A DNA stretch of 64,000 bases from Gammaproteobacteria bacterium (GCA_022819855.1 JAJEGN010000013.1:1-64000); one strand, 5' to 3'; shown: positions 23,509 to 33,594, counted from the stretch's first letter. Numbers and translations are program-made. The notes: generated from the letters alone by a model not told the origin.

Positions 23509-26500
23509 TCACCGCAAGGTGTAGGAGTCAGGCGAATTGAAGATGACGTTGGCCGTCGCGCCGAGCGCCGCGAGCCACACGCCGTCGAGATTCGGGTCGG
23601 GTTCGACGACGCCGATGTCGAGATAGCTCGCGGTGGCCTCGGCGGAAGCGGCGAATTCCGCGCGCTGCCCGTCGAAGAACGCCCTGAGCGTTTCAATCTC
23701 GGCAGGATCCGGGCTGCGCCGTGCGGCGCGGCGGAACATCTCGACAATCTGCCCGTCGAGATTATCGTGCTCGCGCATGGCAAGCGCCGCGAGCTCGCGG
23801 GACGCCTCCACATATTGCGGATCGTTGAGCAACACGAGCGCCTGCAGCGGCGTGCTCGCGGTCGGGCGGCGGACTTGGCTCATGTGGCGCCGCGGAAAGT
23901 CGAAAATCGTCATCGACGGCGCCGGTGTGCCGCGACGGATCAAGGTATAGATGCTGCGCCGGTGCTGGTCGTCGGGCACGGTCTCCGGATCGGGATAGGC
24001 GCGCGAACGGTCATAGAACGCGACCGCCTCCCAGACGCCGTCGGGCTGATAGGGGAAGACGCTCGGTCCGCCGATCGTCCTGTCGAGCAGGCCGCTCGCG
24101 GCAAGGGCGTTGTCCCTGACCATCTCGGCGGTCAGCCGCCGCGTGACGCCGCGTGCGAGCCAGCGGTTCTCCGGGTCGTTCTCCGCGTCGCCGGGCCGCA
24201 CGGTCGAATCGCGCCTGAACGCCGCCGACATCACGATGAGCCGGTTCAGCGCCTTGATGTCCCAGCCGGACTCGACGAACCGCCTCGCGAGCCAGTCGAG
24301 CAGTTCCGGATGCGTCGGCGTCTCGCCCTGTGAACCGAACTCCTCGGCGGTGCGCACGAGCCCCGTGCCGAAGTGCATCTGCCACAGGCGGTTGACGTAG
24401 ACGCGCGCGGTGAGCGGATGCCCGGGATCGAAGATCCACTGCGCAAGTCCGGCGCGGTCTTGCGGCAGATTCTCGGCATACGGGAAGACCTGGATCAGCC
24501 CGCGCGGCGTGACCTCCTCGCCGTGGTTCGAGTACACCCCGCGTTCGAGCACGTACGTCGGCCTCGGATGCGCGGTATCGCCCATGACCATGACTTCCGG
24601 CAGGGAGGTCAGCAGCGCATTGAGCTCGGCCCGGGCGGCGGTCAGTTCGCTCCTGGCGCTTACGGAACCGGGATCGAGAAGCGCGAGGTGCTCCGCGAGG
24701 CGTGCGGGCGCATCCGCAACGCGCAAAGCCTCGGCGCCCTCGTGCAGCACGGCGACCGCGAGCGGCGACAATTCCTGATCGAACACGCGCAACTCGTCGA
24801 TGGCCCCACCCTCGAGCGGCGTCTGCTGCCAACGCTTGCCGAACGCGAGTCCGTGGAAGTCGTCGAGCCCCGCGAACGCGATGCCGAGCGGCAGAGTGGA
24901 CTTCGTGAGACTGTCCCGCTCGACATCCAACTCGACGCTCTCGCCGTTGAGATATAGCCCGACACCGCTTGCCTTTGCCGATCCGTCGTAGGTCAGCGTC
25001 ACGCGCGTCCAGGCGTCGGCCGGCAGTACATCGCGCGTCCTGACGATGATCTGGTCGCGCGGGTAGGCGTGCACGAGCCCGACCTTGATGCGGTTGTGTT
25101 CGAGATCGATCGACCAGCCGCCGGAGCCGAAGCGCAGGTGGTCGCTGTGGTTCAGCACGCCTGCTTCGTCGTAGTCCCTGGCCGTGTAGAGCCAGAAATC
25201 GATCGAGAAGCTCTCATGGTGATCGAAGTAGCCAACGCCATCGGACTTGTCGAGGAAGCCCTTGTTGTTCGCGTCGAACCAGAGCGCGTTGCCGTCCACG
25301 CCGGCAGCGAAGATCGGGGCCTGCAAAACGGCGGGCTTAAGTTCCGGAGTGCCGGCCGGGGAGAAGATTGGCGGCAGTGAGGCTTCGAGTCCCGCGGCGC
25401 CGGCGTAGGTTTCGGCGGTCGCGGCATCCTCCGCCGCCGACTCGAACGGGTAATGGGCGACTTCCGCATCGGCGATTGCACGCCGTACCGCCGCGAGCGT
25501 CCGGGCGTGATCGGCATCGTCCTGTGGTGTCGCCGCTGTCGAGTCGCCGGACCCCGAGCCGCCCTGTGCTATCGCGGCTGCCGACCCGTCGGAATCCGAA
25601 TCGCCCTGTGTTGTCACCGCGACCGACTCGGCGGCATCGGAACTACCAATGCTTGACGCGGCGGCGGTCCCGTCGCTGGAGTTCGCGGCGCCCGCAGCGC
25701 TCAACTCCGCCGCCAGCCGTTCGGCCGCACCGGCGAGTTCAGCGTCGTAAACCGCTTCGAGTTCGGCGACGCCCGCTTCGAGCACCGCGATCTGCAGATC
25801 GGTCGCCTCGTCCGTGAGATACATCGTCGGCCCGGTTTCCCACTTCTCCTGCGGGTAGAAGCCGGCATCGTCCGTGCTGTTGAAGAACGCCGTCAGCGAG
25901 TAGTAGTCGACGTGGCTGATCGGATCGAACTTGTGGTCGTGGCAGCGTGCGCAACCGACCGAAAGGCCAAGAAACGCCGTGCCGAGCGTGTCGGTTCGGT
26001 CGATCACGTACTCGACGCGGTATTCCTCGTCGATGATGCCGTTCTCGGCGGAGTTGCGGTGCAGGCGGCCGAAGCCGCTCGCGATGAGATCCGCCTTCGA
26101 CGGGTTCTCGACGAGATCGCCGGCAAGCTGCACGGTGCCGAAGCGGTCATACGGCATGTTCGAGTTGAACGCCTCGATGACCCAGTCGCGCCAGGGATAA
26201 AGCAGGCGCTGATATTCGTCGTCGAGATAGCCGTCGGAATCCGCGAAGCGCGCGGCGTCGAGCCACTCCGTCGCCATGCGTTCGCCGTAGGCCGGCCGGG
26301 CCAGCAGGCGATCGACGAGGCGCTCGTAAGCATCCTCATCCGGGTCGGCGACGAACGCGTCGATCTCCTCCGGCGTCGGCGGCAGACCCGTCAGCGTGAA
26401 CGTGACGCGGCTGATCAACGTCTCGCGATCCGCCTCGCGGGCAGGCGTCAGCCTCCGCTCCCCGATTTCGGCGAAGATGAACTCGTCGATCGGATTGACC

Positions 26501-27072
26501 GCGTCGGCACTGAACCCCGAAACCGGCGGAGCGACCCCGGACGGTGGGATGAACGCCCAGTGGCGCATGTATTCGGCGCCCTGCTCGATCCAGAGCGCGA
26601 GCGTCTCGATTTCGGCATCCGACAGCGACAGATGCGTGTCCGCCGGCGGCATGCGCACGTACGGATCGCTCGCCGTGACCCGCCAGATCATCTCGCTGCC
26701 CGATGAATCTCCCGGTACGATCGCGAATCGCCCCGGAGACTCGGACAACTCCGCCACCGCAACGTCGCGGATGTCCAGCCGCAGGCCCGCCTGACGCGCC
26801 TCCTCATCCGGGCCATGACAGCGGAAGCAGTTGTTCGACAGGATGGGACGGATGTCCTGGTTGTAGTCGACTGCGGCGTCGTCTAGCGGCCAGTCGCAAC
26901 CTGCAACGAACACGAACGCCGCGATCGCGGGTACGAGGCTGCGTACGCGAAGCTTGGGGCCGCGAGTACGTGTCGCGACCGGCAGAAGCGCCCCGAACGA
27001 CGGAGCCGGGGCTCCGCCCGAAGGCCAGGGCGCTTCGGTCGCGTGAACGGCGACGCGGGATCGTCTGTACAT
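23509..27072 (-). CDS. Large secreted cytochrome-type DUF1549/DUF1553 protein with LamG domain
   Basis: The 1187-residue protein has a long N-region and a lipoprotein-like signal (PAIAAFVFVAGC). A cytochrome c-like domain has the haem motif CFRCH, then DUF1549 (PIDEFIFAEIGERRLTP, LTGLPPTPEEIDAF, GCARCHDHKFDPI with a second CxxCH). A Ser/Gly/Asp-rich low-complexity linker (about 25500-25700) precedes a LamG-like domain (IDFWLYTARDYDEAG) and DUF1553 (HPLTARVYVNRLWQ, FGSQGETPTHPELLDWLA). This is the PSCyt/PSD family, abundant in planctomycetes. It should be an exported redox-linked degradative enzyme working with DUF1501. The start is uncertain. Confidence 0.82.
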   Translation of the reverse strand: MYRRSRVAVHATEAPWPSGGAPAPSFGALLPVATRTRGPKLRVRSLVPAIAAFVFVAGCDWPLDDAAVDYNQDIRPILSNNCFRCHGPDEEARQAGLRLDIRDVAVAELSESPGRFAIVPGDSSGSEMIWRVTASDPYVRMPPADTHLSLSDAEIETLALWIEQGAEYMRHWAFIPPSGVAPPVSGFSADAVNPIDEFIFAEIGERRLTPAREADRETLISRVTFTLTGLPPTPEEIDAFVADPDEDAYERLVDRLLARPAYGERMATEWLDAARFADSDGYLDDEYQRLLYPWRDWVIEAFNSNMPYDRFGTVQLAGDLVENPSKADLIASGFGRLHRNSAENGIIDEEYRVEYVIDRTDTLGTAFLGLSVGCARCHDHKFDPISHVDYYSLTAFFNSTDDAGFYPQEKWETGPTMYLTDEATDLQIAVLEAGVAELEAVYDAELAGAAERLAAELSAAGAANSSDGTAAASSIGSSDAAESVAVTTQGDSDSDGSAAAIAQGGSGSGDSTAATPQDDADHARTLAAVRRAIADAEVAHYPFESAAEDAATAETYAGAAGLEASLPPIFSPAGTPELKPAVLQAPIFAAGVDGNALWFDANNKGFLDKSDGVGYFDHHESFSIDFWLYTARDYDEAGVLNHSDHLRFGSGGWSIDLEHNRIKVGLVHAYPRDQIIVRTRDVLPADAWTRVTLTYDGSAKASGVGLYLNGESVELDVERDSLTKSTLPLGIAFAGLDDFHGLAFGKRWQQTPLEGGAIDELRVFDQELSPLAVAVLHEGAEALRVADAPARLAEHLALLDPGSVSARSELTAARAELNALLTSLPEVMVMGDTAHPRPTYVLERGVYSNHGEEVTPRGLIQVFPYAENLPQDRAGLAQWIFDPGHPLTARVYVNRLWQMHFGTGLVRTAEEFGSQGETPTHPELLDWLARRFVESGWDIKALNRLIVMSAAFRRDSTVRPGDAENDPENRWLARGVTRRLTAEMVRDNALAASGLLDRTIGGPSVFPYQPDGVWEAVAFYDRSRAYPDPETVPDDQHRRSIYTLIRRGTPAPSMTIFDFPRRHMSQVRRPTASTPLQALVLLNDPQYVEASRELAALAMREHDNLDGQIVEMFRRAARRSPDPAEIETLRAFFDGQRAEFAASAEATASYLDIGVVEPDPNLDGVWLAALGATANVIFNSPDSYTLR

Positions 27073-27243
27073 GCCGTGGACCAATATCCTGCCGATTGAA
27101 CGAAACGCCGATGACCCAGCGATCAGCAGTCTAAGGCACGCGGCGCACGGCGCGCCAATCGGGAAACCGGCTTGGCGCGCGGTCCTCGCGCGCGTCGCTA
27201 TAATCGGCGGTCCCACCGAAACACCGGAACCGAGTCGAGGTGC

Positions 27244-28806
27244 ATGGACATGTGGAGATTCCTGGCTTGCACAATCGCCCTGCTGACCGTAACGGCCTGT
27301 TCGGACTCCGGCGCCCCACCGACTGAAGCCGCTGCCGATGCTCGATCGGCAGCCGTCTCCGATACGTCGCCCGCCGAATCTGTTTCAACCGCGGCCGAAG
27401 AAGCGACGACCTACGGCGTCACCGACTTCGAAGCCACCGGTTCCGCCGAGGCTTACCCGGTGTTCATCAGGGGACTCCTGCAGTTGCACAACTTCGAGTT
27501 CGAAGACTCACGCGAGACTTTTCGCGAGGCGCAGGAAATCGACCCCGACTTCTACATGGCGTACTGGGGCGAGGCCCTGACGCAGAAGCAGCCGCTGTGG
27601 AACCGCGAAGACCTGGCGGCCGGCCGCGCGGCCCTGGAAAAGCTGGCGCCCACCCCGGAGGAACGGCTTGAACTCGCACCCACGGAGCGCGAGCGAGCCT
27701 ACATGATGGCCGCCCACCGACTCTTCTCCGAAGAAGGCACGGAACTTGAGATCGAGACGGACTACGCCACGATGCTCGGCCACATCTACGAACGCTGGCC
27801 CGACGATCTCGATGCGGGCGCGTTCTACGCGCTTGCGATCCTGACGACGAGCCACGACGGGCGGGAGTTCGACAAGTACATGCGCGCGGCGGCGGTCACC
27901 GAGGAGATTCTCGACAGGAACCCGCTGCATCCCGGCGCCCTGCACTACAACATCCATAGCTACGACGACCCGATCCATGCGCCGCTGGGGCTGCGCTCGG
28001 CCCGCGTCTACGCCAACGTGGCGCCGGACGCCGTGCATGCGCTGCACATGCCGTCGCACATCTTTCTCGGACTCGGGGATTTCGAGGGCACGCGGGATCT
28101 AAACCGGCGCGCTTACGATGCCTCCATCGCTCGTCGGGCGGATCGCGGCGGAATGCTGGCCCGCAACGAGGCGTATCACGCGCATAGCTGGCTGCTGTAC
28201 TCGCACATCCAGTTGCACGAGTTCGACGAGACCAGGGAAATGCTCGACGACCTCGCTGGCCGGATTGCCGGCGGCGACGAACTCGCAAACGGACAACTCA
28301 TCGTGGGCCGGGCGTTCCTTGCGATCGAAACCGACGACTGGAACGACCCCCTGCTCGACGTCGAGGTCGACCTCGCCCAGGTGAATCCGATGCAAGGCGC
28401 TACGGAGCATTACGTGCGCGCTCGCCGGGCTCTGGCGGCGGGCGACCTGGAGTCGATGGCGAGCCACGTGGACGCCATCGTCGTCCCGGAGGAAGGCGGG
28501 CCGGGCATGGGATACGCCGTACCCCGGGTTTTGAAGGACATCGGCCAGGGACAGTTGCTGATCGCGCAGGGCAATGCCGAGGACGGCATCGAACTGCTCA
28601 AGGCGGCCGCGGCACTCGAGCACGGACTGCCTCCGTTCATAGGCCCGCCGACCATCGTGCAGCCAGCCGGCGAGGCCGCCGGGGACGCCTTGCGGGCGAT
28701 GGGTGAGGATGACGAAGCGGTCAGCTACTACAACATGACGCTCGAACGCGCCGTCAACAAAACGCGCTCGCGGCTTGCGGTGGAAGCGATAAGCGCGGGC
28801 GGCTGA
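27244..28806 (+). CDS. TPR-repeat lipoprotein
   Basis: The 520-residue protein starts MDMWRFLACTIALLTVTAC, a lipoprotein signal with the lipobox cysteine near residue 19. A low-complexity Ala/Ser linker is followed by helical tetratricopeptide-like repeats (AYPVFIRGLLQLHNFEFEDS, AQEIDPDFYMAYWGEALT, HALHMPSHIFLGLGDFEGTR). It is probably a periplasmic protein-protein interaction module; no enzyme motif is visible. GAGG lies upstream of the ATG at 27244. It is divergent from the DUF1549 gene. Confidence 0.78.
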   Translation: MDMWRFLACTIALLTVTACSDSGAPPTEAAADARSAAVSDTSPAESVSTAAEEATTYGVTDFEATGSAEAYPVFIRGLLQLHNFEFEDSRETFREAQEIDPDFYMAYWGEALTQKQPLWNREDLAAGRAALEKLAPTPEERLELAPTERERAYMMAAHRLFSEEGTELEIETDYATMLGHIYERWPDDLDAGAFYALAILTTSHDGREFDKYMRAAAVTEEILDRNPLHPGALHYNIHSYDDPIHAPLGLRSARVYANVAPDAVHALHMPSHIFLGLGDFEGTRDLNRRAYDASIARRADRGGMLARNEAYHAHSWLLYSHIQLHEFDETREMLDDLAGRIAGGDELANGQLIVGRAFLAIETDDWNDPLLDVEVDLAQVNPMQGATEHYVRARRALAAGDLESMASHVDAIVVPEEGGPGMGYAVPRVLKDIGQGQLLIAQGNAEDGIELLKAAAALEHGLPPFIGPPTIVQPAGEAAGDALRAMGEDDEAVSYYNMTLERAVNKTRSRLAVEAISAGG

Positions 28807-29000
28807 ACGTCAGTAGAGCATTCGCATACGCAGCGCGATCGCCGTTAAACGGGATGTCGCTGAAGCGATGCCTCCAGGGAAGAGGTCCGAGTTCTCCCGA
28901 GAGCGAGTACGCGGTTGCGGCCGTTGACTTCAAGTGTCAGCGACCGCAACGTGAGCGGCACCCGGTATCCTGTCATTTCGAACACGAACCAGGAAACACC

Positions 29001-30263
29001 ATGAGATCGTTACTCTTGATTTCTGCGTTACTTCTGTCCGGCAGCGCCTGGGCGCAGACGGTCATTCACGCCGGTCAACTGTTCGACGCTGCCGTCGGCG
29101 AAGTAATCGACGGAGCAACCATCGTCGTGGACGGCGATCGTGTCGCGTCCGTGCAAGCAGGCTTCGTGGGCGAACCGGACATCGACCTGTCCGACTCGTT
29201 CGTCATGCCCGGCTGGATCGACATGCACGTGCACATCGGCAGCGAGCAAACCCCGGACCGATTCCTGGAGTCCTTCACGCTCGAACCCTCAGACATGGCG
29301 TTGCGGGCGGTTCCCTACGCGGAACGCACGCTCATGGCGGGATTCACCACGGTACGGGATCTCGGCACGAACGACGGAGTGGCCCAGTCGATCCGGCGGG
29401 CGGTCGCCGAAGGCCACATCGTCGGACCGCGCATCTACACCGCCGGGAAAAGCCTCGCCACCACGGGCGGGCACGCAGACCCGAGCAACGGCGTCAACAG
29501 CGAGTTACGCGGCGCTCCGGGACCGGCAGAAGGCGTCGTCAATGGCGTGGACGATGCCTACCAGGCCGTCCGCGCCCGCTATCAGGAAGGCTCGGACCTC
29601 ATCAAGCTTACGGCCACCGGCGGCGTACTGAGTCAGGCGGCAAGCGGCGAGAACCCGCAGTTCACGGTGACCGAGATCGAGGCCATTGTCGCCGCGGCCC
29701 GGGATTACGGATTTCGGGTGGCCGCCCATGCCCACGGCGCGGAAGGCATGCGGCGCGCAGTGGTTGCGGGCGTGGATTCCATCGAGCACGGCACCTTCAT
29801 GTCCGACGAAGTCATGGAGCTCATGAAGGAGCGAGGCACCTGGTTCGTGCCGACCATCGTCGCCGGCAAGTTCGTGGAAGAGATGGCCAAGGTCGACGGG
29901 TTTTTCTCCGAAGTGGTGCGCTCCAAGGCCGCCGAGATTGGTCCCGTGATCGCCGGCACCTTCGCTCGCGCCTACCGGGCGGGCGTACCGATCGCGTTCG
30001 GCACCGACACGGGCGTGTCACCGCACGGCGACAACTGGCGGGAGTTCGTCTACATGACGGAAGGCGGCATGCCTCCCGCCGAGGCCATCGTGAGCGCCAC
30101 CCGGAGCGCGGCCATGCTGCTGAACCAATGGGAGAACCTGGGCTCCATCGAGCCCGGCAAGTACGCCGACATCATCGCCACCCCCGGCGACCCGCGTGGG
30201 GATGTGGACGAGTTCGGCCGCGTCCACTTCGTCATGAAGGGCGGCACGGTCTACAAGCAGTAA
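29001..30263 (+). CDS. Secreted metal-dependent amidohydrolase (imidazolonepropionase/prolidase-like)
   Basis: The 420-residue protein has a signal peptide (LLLISALLLSGSAWAQ). It carries the full amidohydrolase metal set: DMHVHIG, DLIKLTATGGV (carboxylated lysine), AAHAHG, SIEHGTF and GTDTGVS. It resembles exported Xaa-Pro dipeptidase/aryldialkylphosphatase-like amidohydrolases and should cleave an amide or peptide-like bond. The substrate is uncertain. The 190 bases upstream hold no gene. Confidence 0.85.
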   Translation: MRSLLLISALLLSGSAWAQTVIHAGQLFDAAVGEVIDGATIVVDGDRVASVQAGFVGEPDIDLSDSFVMPGWIDMHVHIGSEQTPDRFLESFTLEPSDMALRAVPYAERTLMAGFTTVRDLGTNDGVAQSIRRAVAEGHIVGPRIYTAGKSLATTGGHADPSNGVNSELRGAPGPAEGVVNGVDDAYQAVRARYQEGSDLIKLTATGGVLSQAASGENPQFTVTEIEAIVAAARDYGFRVAAHAHGAEGMRRAVVAGVDSIEHGTFMSDEVMELMKERGTWFVPTIVAGKFVEEMAKVDGFFSEVVRSKAAEIGPVIAGTFARAYRAGVPIAFGTDTGVSPHGDNWREFVYMTEGGMPPAEAIVSATRSAAMLLNQWENLGSIEPGKYADIIATPGDPRGDVDEFGRVHFVMKGGTVYKQ

Positions 30264-30347
30264 GCGCTGAGGCCGGCTCAACAAGCAGGATTGCATTCAG
30301 GGCCCGGGATTGATTTTCGGATCGGTTGCCGAAGACCCGAGGTATGA

Positions 30348-30644
30348 ATGATCCTCGAACTTGCAATATTGAACGTCGTGGAGGACAGGGCCGAGGAATT
30401 CGAGAAAGCCTTCGCGGAGGCTCGCAGCATCATCTCGTCGATGCCCGGCTTCCAGTCACTGGAACTCGGCCGAAACCTCGAACACCCCAAGCGATACGTC
30501 CTCCTGGTACGCTGGCAGACGCTCGAAGATCACACGGTCGGATTCAGGCAGTCGCCGGAATACGAGACATGGAAGTCACTGCTGCACCACTTCTACGAGC
30601 CGTTTCCATCCGTGGAACACTTCGAACCGATACTGAAAGCGTAG
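30348..30644 (+). CDS. Antibiotic biosynthesis monooxygenase (ABM) domain protein
   Basis: The 98-residue single-domain protein has the ABM dimeric ferredoxin-like fold: MILELAILNVVEDRAEEFEK, IISSMPGFQSLELGRNLEHP, RYVLLVRWQTLEDHTVGFR. It is cytoplasmic; members oxidise quinol-like compounds or degrade haem, and some have no known activity. It lies 84 bases after the amidohydrolase and is convergent with the next gene. Confidence 0.8.
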   Translation: MILELAILNVVEDRAEEFEKAFAEARSIISSMPGFQSLELGRNLEHPKRYVLLVRWQTLEDHTVGFRQSPEYETWKSLLHHFYEPFPSVEHFEPILKA

Positions 30645-30665
30645 GCAATCCCGGCCGAGTTCAAC

Positions 30666-31514
30666 TCAAGGCTTGCCCGGCTGCTGGAAGCAGGTGTCCT
30701 GCACCAATTCCACTTCCGGCGTGTAGAGCCAGGTCTTCGTGATGACCATTTGCCCGGTGAACGTCACGGGATCTTCGAGCGTGAATGTCACCTCCAGACG
30801 CCGCGGGTCGTCATGGACCATATACCGCTCGATGCCCGTGAGCTCGCCGCTGTGACCGATGCGCGTTTCATCCGAAATCCGGTCCGCCGTCACGCGCTCG
30901 GTCTCCACGATCAACACGCCGTCCTCCACCCGCCCGATCGAGTGACCAAGCAGGGTATGCGTGCGATGCTCCGGATGATCGCGGCCATCCATGTAGATCG
31001 GCCGCAATAGCGCCCATTCCTCATAGCGTATGAGGAGGTTCTCGCCGTCGCGAACGATCTCCATCGGCAGCGGATTCGTCGCCTGTCGAACGAAACCGTA
31101 GGGTTGGCAATTGAGGAACTTGGGGTCGGATTCGGGCGTGTTGTCTTCGCGCACCTGCAACCCGGTTTCAGTCATCTGCGCTTCGAACTCCGCATACCAC
31201 GCCTCGTTACTCTGCGCTGCGAGGGCGAACCAGGGAACGTCGTCGTTCGCAGGATCTGCAAGCAGGGCGCTCAGGTGCTCATACATGTCGCGGGGACATC
31301 CGACAAAACAGGCGATGTCCGCAGCCGTCCACCAGTCGTCTTCCTGCGCGGTGAACACCCCGCTCCATGTGCCGAGGAAGGGCTCAACGGCATCGTCCGA
31401 TTGCGCGGACGCACCGTGCGGAAGCGCCAGCACGACACAGGCCAGGAAAGGCACCCATCGGGGCAAACGGAACGCGTGGATCGGTCGATGATTCATGGCG
31501 ATTCTCATCGTCAT
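30666..31514 (-). CDS. Exported protein of unknown function, paralogue of 57137-57958
   Basis: The 282-residue protein has a signal peptide (PFLACVVLALPHGASAQ). The N-terminal part is poorly conserved. The C-terminal half (IYMDGRDHPEHRTHTLLGHS, GELTGIERYMVHDDPRRLEV, WLYTPEVELV) is shared with the protein at 57137-57958, suggesting a lipocalin-like or beta-rich secreted family. The ATG at 31514 overlaps the DUF6152 stop as ATGA; later ATGs at 31508 and 31496 also precede the signal. Function is unknown. Confidence 0.7.
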   Translation of the reverse strand: MTMRIAMNHRPIHAFRLPRWVPFLACVVLALPHGASAQSDDAVEPFLGTWSGVFTAQEDDWWTAADIACFVGCPRDMYEHLSALLADPANDDVPWFALAAQSNEAWYAEFEAQMTETGLQVREDNTPESDPKFLNCQPYGFVRQATNPLPMEIVRDGENLLIRYEEWALLRPIYMDGRDHPEHRTHTLLGHSIGRVEDGVLIVETERVTADRISDETRIGHSGELTGIERYMVHDDPRRLEVTFTLEDPVTFTGQMVITKTWLYTPEVELVQDTCFQQPGKP

Positions 31515-31927
31515 TCCCTGCGGCGACGGCGGTCGTTGAAGTCTTCGGCCCTGATGTCCTCGGCGAACAATTCCCTGCCGTCAGGCAGCGTCAGGTATTC
31601 CATGTGGACAACGTTCGAGCCGTCGCGCGTCGGATGACCGCGGATGGTGACCTCGTCGCCGGGCGCGACCTCCTCACCGGTCCAGCCCACACGCACGAGC
31701 CGCGTCCGCGATCCGCCCTCCGCGAGCCAGGCCTCCGTGGCGCCTTCATTGTCGACGTCCAGGTAAATCCGGATGTGCGGGTTGCCCAGGACGTATCGGG
31801 TAACGACGCCTGTGACGATGATTTCCTGGCTCAGGTCGTAGAGCATTGCAGGCGAGTGATGTGCGGTGACCGGCGCCAGCGACAAGGTCCCGACGGTCAG
31901 CGCTAACAGCGAGAATGGTATCCGCAT
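31511..31927 (-). CDS. DUF6152 exported protein
   Basis: The 138-residue protein has a signal peptide (LLALTVGTLSLAPVTA). The HHSPAMLYDLSQEIIVTGVV and NPHIRIYLDV segments are typical of DUF6152, a small beta-barrel, OB-like exported domain. It is translationally coupled to the following secreted protein (ATGA overlap at 31511-31514). This pairing suggests a joint periplasmic role, not yet defined. The start is the ATG at 31927. Confidence 0.8.
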   Translation of the reverse strand: MRIPFSLLALTVGTLSLAPVTAHHSPAMLYDLSQEIIVTGVVTRYVLGNPHIRIYLDVDNEGATEAWLAEGGSRTRLVRVGWTGEEVAPGDEVTIRGHPTRDGSNVVHMEYLTLPDGRELFAEDIRAEDFNDRRRRRE

Positions 31928-31987
31928 GCGGCGCCTCCTCAAGATTGCAGGACTGAAGGGTCGATAGTATCGGCGTGCGCAGAATTT

Positions 31988-32153
31988 TGCATGTCGTCGC
32001 TCGTCAGCCCGAACCATGCTGCCTCACCGTCTCCCAGGTCGTCGCCGCAGCGGCGTCCCGTTCGGTCATCTGCATGTTGTCGCTCGTCAGCCCGAACCAC
32101 GCTGCCTCGCCTTCTCCGAGGTCGTCGCCGCAGCGCGGTCCCGTTCGGCCATC
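31988..32153. repeat. Two 83-bp tandem repeats upstream of the acyltransferase gene
   Basis: 31988-32070 and 32071-32153 are the same length and differ at about eight to ten positions, sharing GTCGCTCGTCAGCCCGAACC. They fill most of the 314-base gap between the divergent DUF6152 and acyltransferase genes. No promoter was identified in them, and no gene is evident in the gap. Confidence 0.8.
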
Positions 32154-32241
32154 GGGGTGACAAGTCCAGTTTCACGGCTTGGCGATGTCCGAAACGTTTT
32201 GCTAGTTTCCGCTCACCGAAAACGGCGCACTCGCTTCGCCC

Positions 32242-33594
32242 ATGTTCTACCGTACTTTCGTTCGCTTCCTGACCCTGGTCGCCCACACCTTCTACGAGCG
32301 AATCGAGGTGGTGGGCCTGGAGAACGTGCCCGCGCGGGGCGCAGTGATCCTTGCCGGCAATCACCCCAACGCGTTGATCGACGGGCTGCTGCTGATGTGC
32401 CATGCGGGACGCACCCCCGTGCATTTTCTCGGCAACGCGAAATTGTGGAGGATTCCCCTGCTCGCCCGGCTGCTCGATGCGCTCGGCGCCGTACCCGTGC
32501 TGCGCCGCGAGGAACACGGCCCCGACGCGGATAACCGGAACGCCTTCGAACGCGTTGACGAGGTCCTGGCGCGCGGCGGCTGCGTGGCCATTTTTCCCGA
32601 AGGCATCAGCCACACCGACAGTCAGCTCTCGACGCTCAAGACCGGCACCGCGAGAATGGCCTTGCGCGCCGCCGAGCGCCGCGGGGCCGGCGTCGCGATC
32701 GTTCCTTTCGGCCTGACCTACCTCGACCGGCATCGTTTCAGAAGTCAGGTGCTGCTGCACTTCGGGGCGCCGATGCCGATCGACGAACGGGGTCTTGCGG
32801 CTTACGGGAACGATGAAGCGGAGACCGTCCGCGAGCTCACCGCGGAACTGCGCGGACGACTCTCGCGCGTCACCCTCAACGCGCCGGACCGGGCGACCTT
32901 GCGGTTCGTTCACGCCGCGCGCCGCCTGTACAAGCCGGTTGCGGCGAAACTCACGCCCGCCACCTGGGTCGAGCTCAGCCGCCGTCTCGTGGATCGCTAT
33001 ACGCGGATCGCCGGCGAGCCGGACATTCAGCGGCTGCGCGCCGGGATCGAAGCGTACCAGTCACGGTTGGAACTGCTCGGCCTCAAGGATCATCAGCTCG
33101 GTCACCCGGTCGGCGTGCGCATGGCGACGACGAGGATCGTCTGGCGCATGGCCCTGGTCCTTCTGCTGCTGCCGCTCGTCCTGCCGGGAGCGATCGTCGC
33201 ACTGCCCGTCGCCTGGCTCGCCGCATCGGTGAGCTCGCGGTTCAGCGACGATGTCGACGATATCGCCACGCTGAAGGTTGCGACGGCGGTTCTGGCGCTG
33301 CTTGCAATCTGTGCGCTCCTCACGGTCGCGGCCGGGACCGCGTTCGGATGGCTCTGGGCGGTTCCGGCGCTCGTATTGCTGCCGCTGAGTTTCCTGGCCG
33401 CCCTGTTCATGCTGGCAAAACAGGCCCAACTGCTCGTCTCGATTCGCGGCGTACTTCGCCTTGCGTGGTTGCGCGGCGACATCGAAGCACTGGTTGACGA
33501 GAGGAAGAAACTGGTGATCGCGGTACGAACCACCGTCGACCGCTACTCCGACCCCGACATTCGGCGGATCTTCGACGCGTCGGACTTCGGGTGA
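32242..33594 (+). CDS. PlsC-type glycerophospholipid acyltransferase
   Basis: The 450-residue protein has the acyltransferase motifs NHPNALID (NHxxxxD type, catalytic His) and FPEGISH (substrate-binding), in the order of 1-acyl-sn-glycerol-3-phosphate acyltransferases. The C-terminal 170 residues contain at least two pairs of hydrophobic segments (MALVLLLLPLVLPGAIVALP, VLALLAICALLTVAAG). It is probably an inner-membrane enzyme; the acyl acceptor is unknown. It lies next to a tandem-repeat region and is convergent with the MetE-like gene. Confidence 0.82.
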   Translation: MFYRTFVRFLTLVAHTFYERIEVVGLENVPARGAVILAGNHPNALIDGLLLMCHAGRTPVHFLGNAKLWRIPLLARLLDALGAVPVLRREEHGPDADNRNAFERVDEVLARGGCVAIFPEGISHTDSQLSTLKTGTARMALRAAERRGAGVAIVPFGLTYLDRHRFRSQVLLHFGAPMPIDERGLAAYGNDEAETVRELTAELRGRLSRVTLNAPDRATLRFVHAARRLYKPVAAKLTPATWVELSRRLVDRYTRIAGEPDIQRLRAGIEAYQSRLELLGLKDHQLGHPVGVRMATTRIVWRMALVLLLLPLVLPGAIVALPVAWLAASVSSRFSDDVDDIATLKVATAVLALLAICALLTVAAGTAFGWLWAVPALVLLPLSFLAALFMLAKQAQLLVSIRGVLRLAWLRGDIEALVDERKKLVIAVRTTVDRYSDPDIRRIFDASDFG

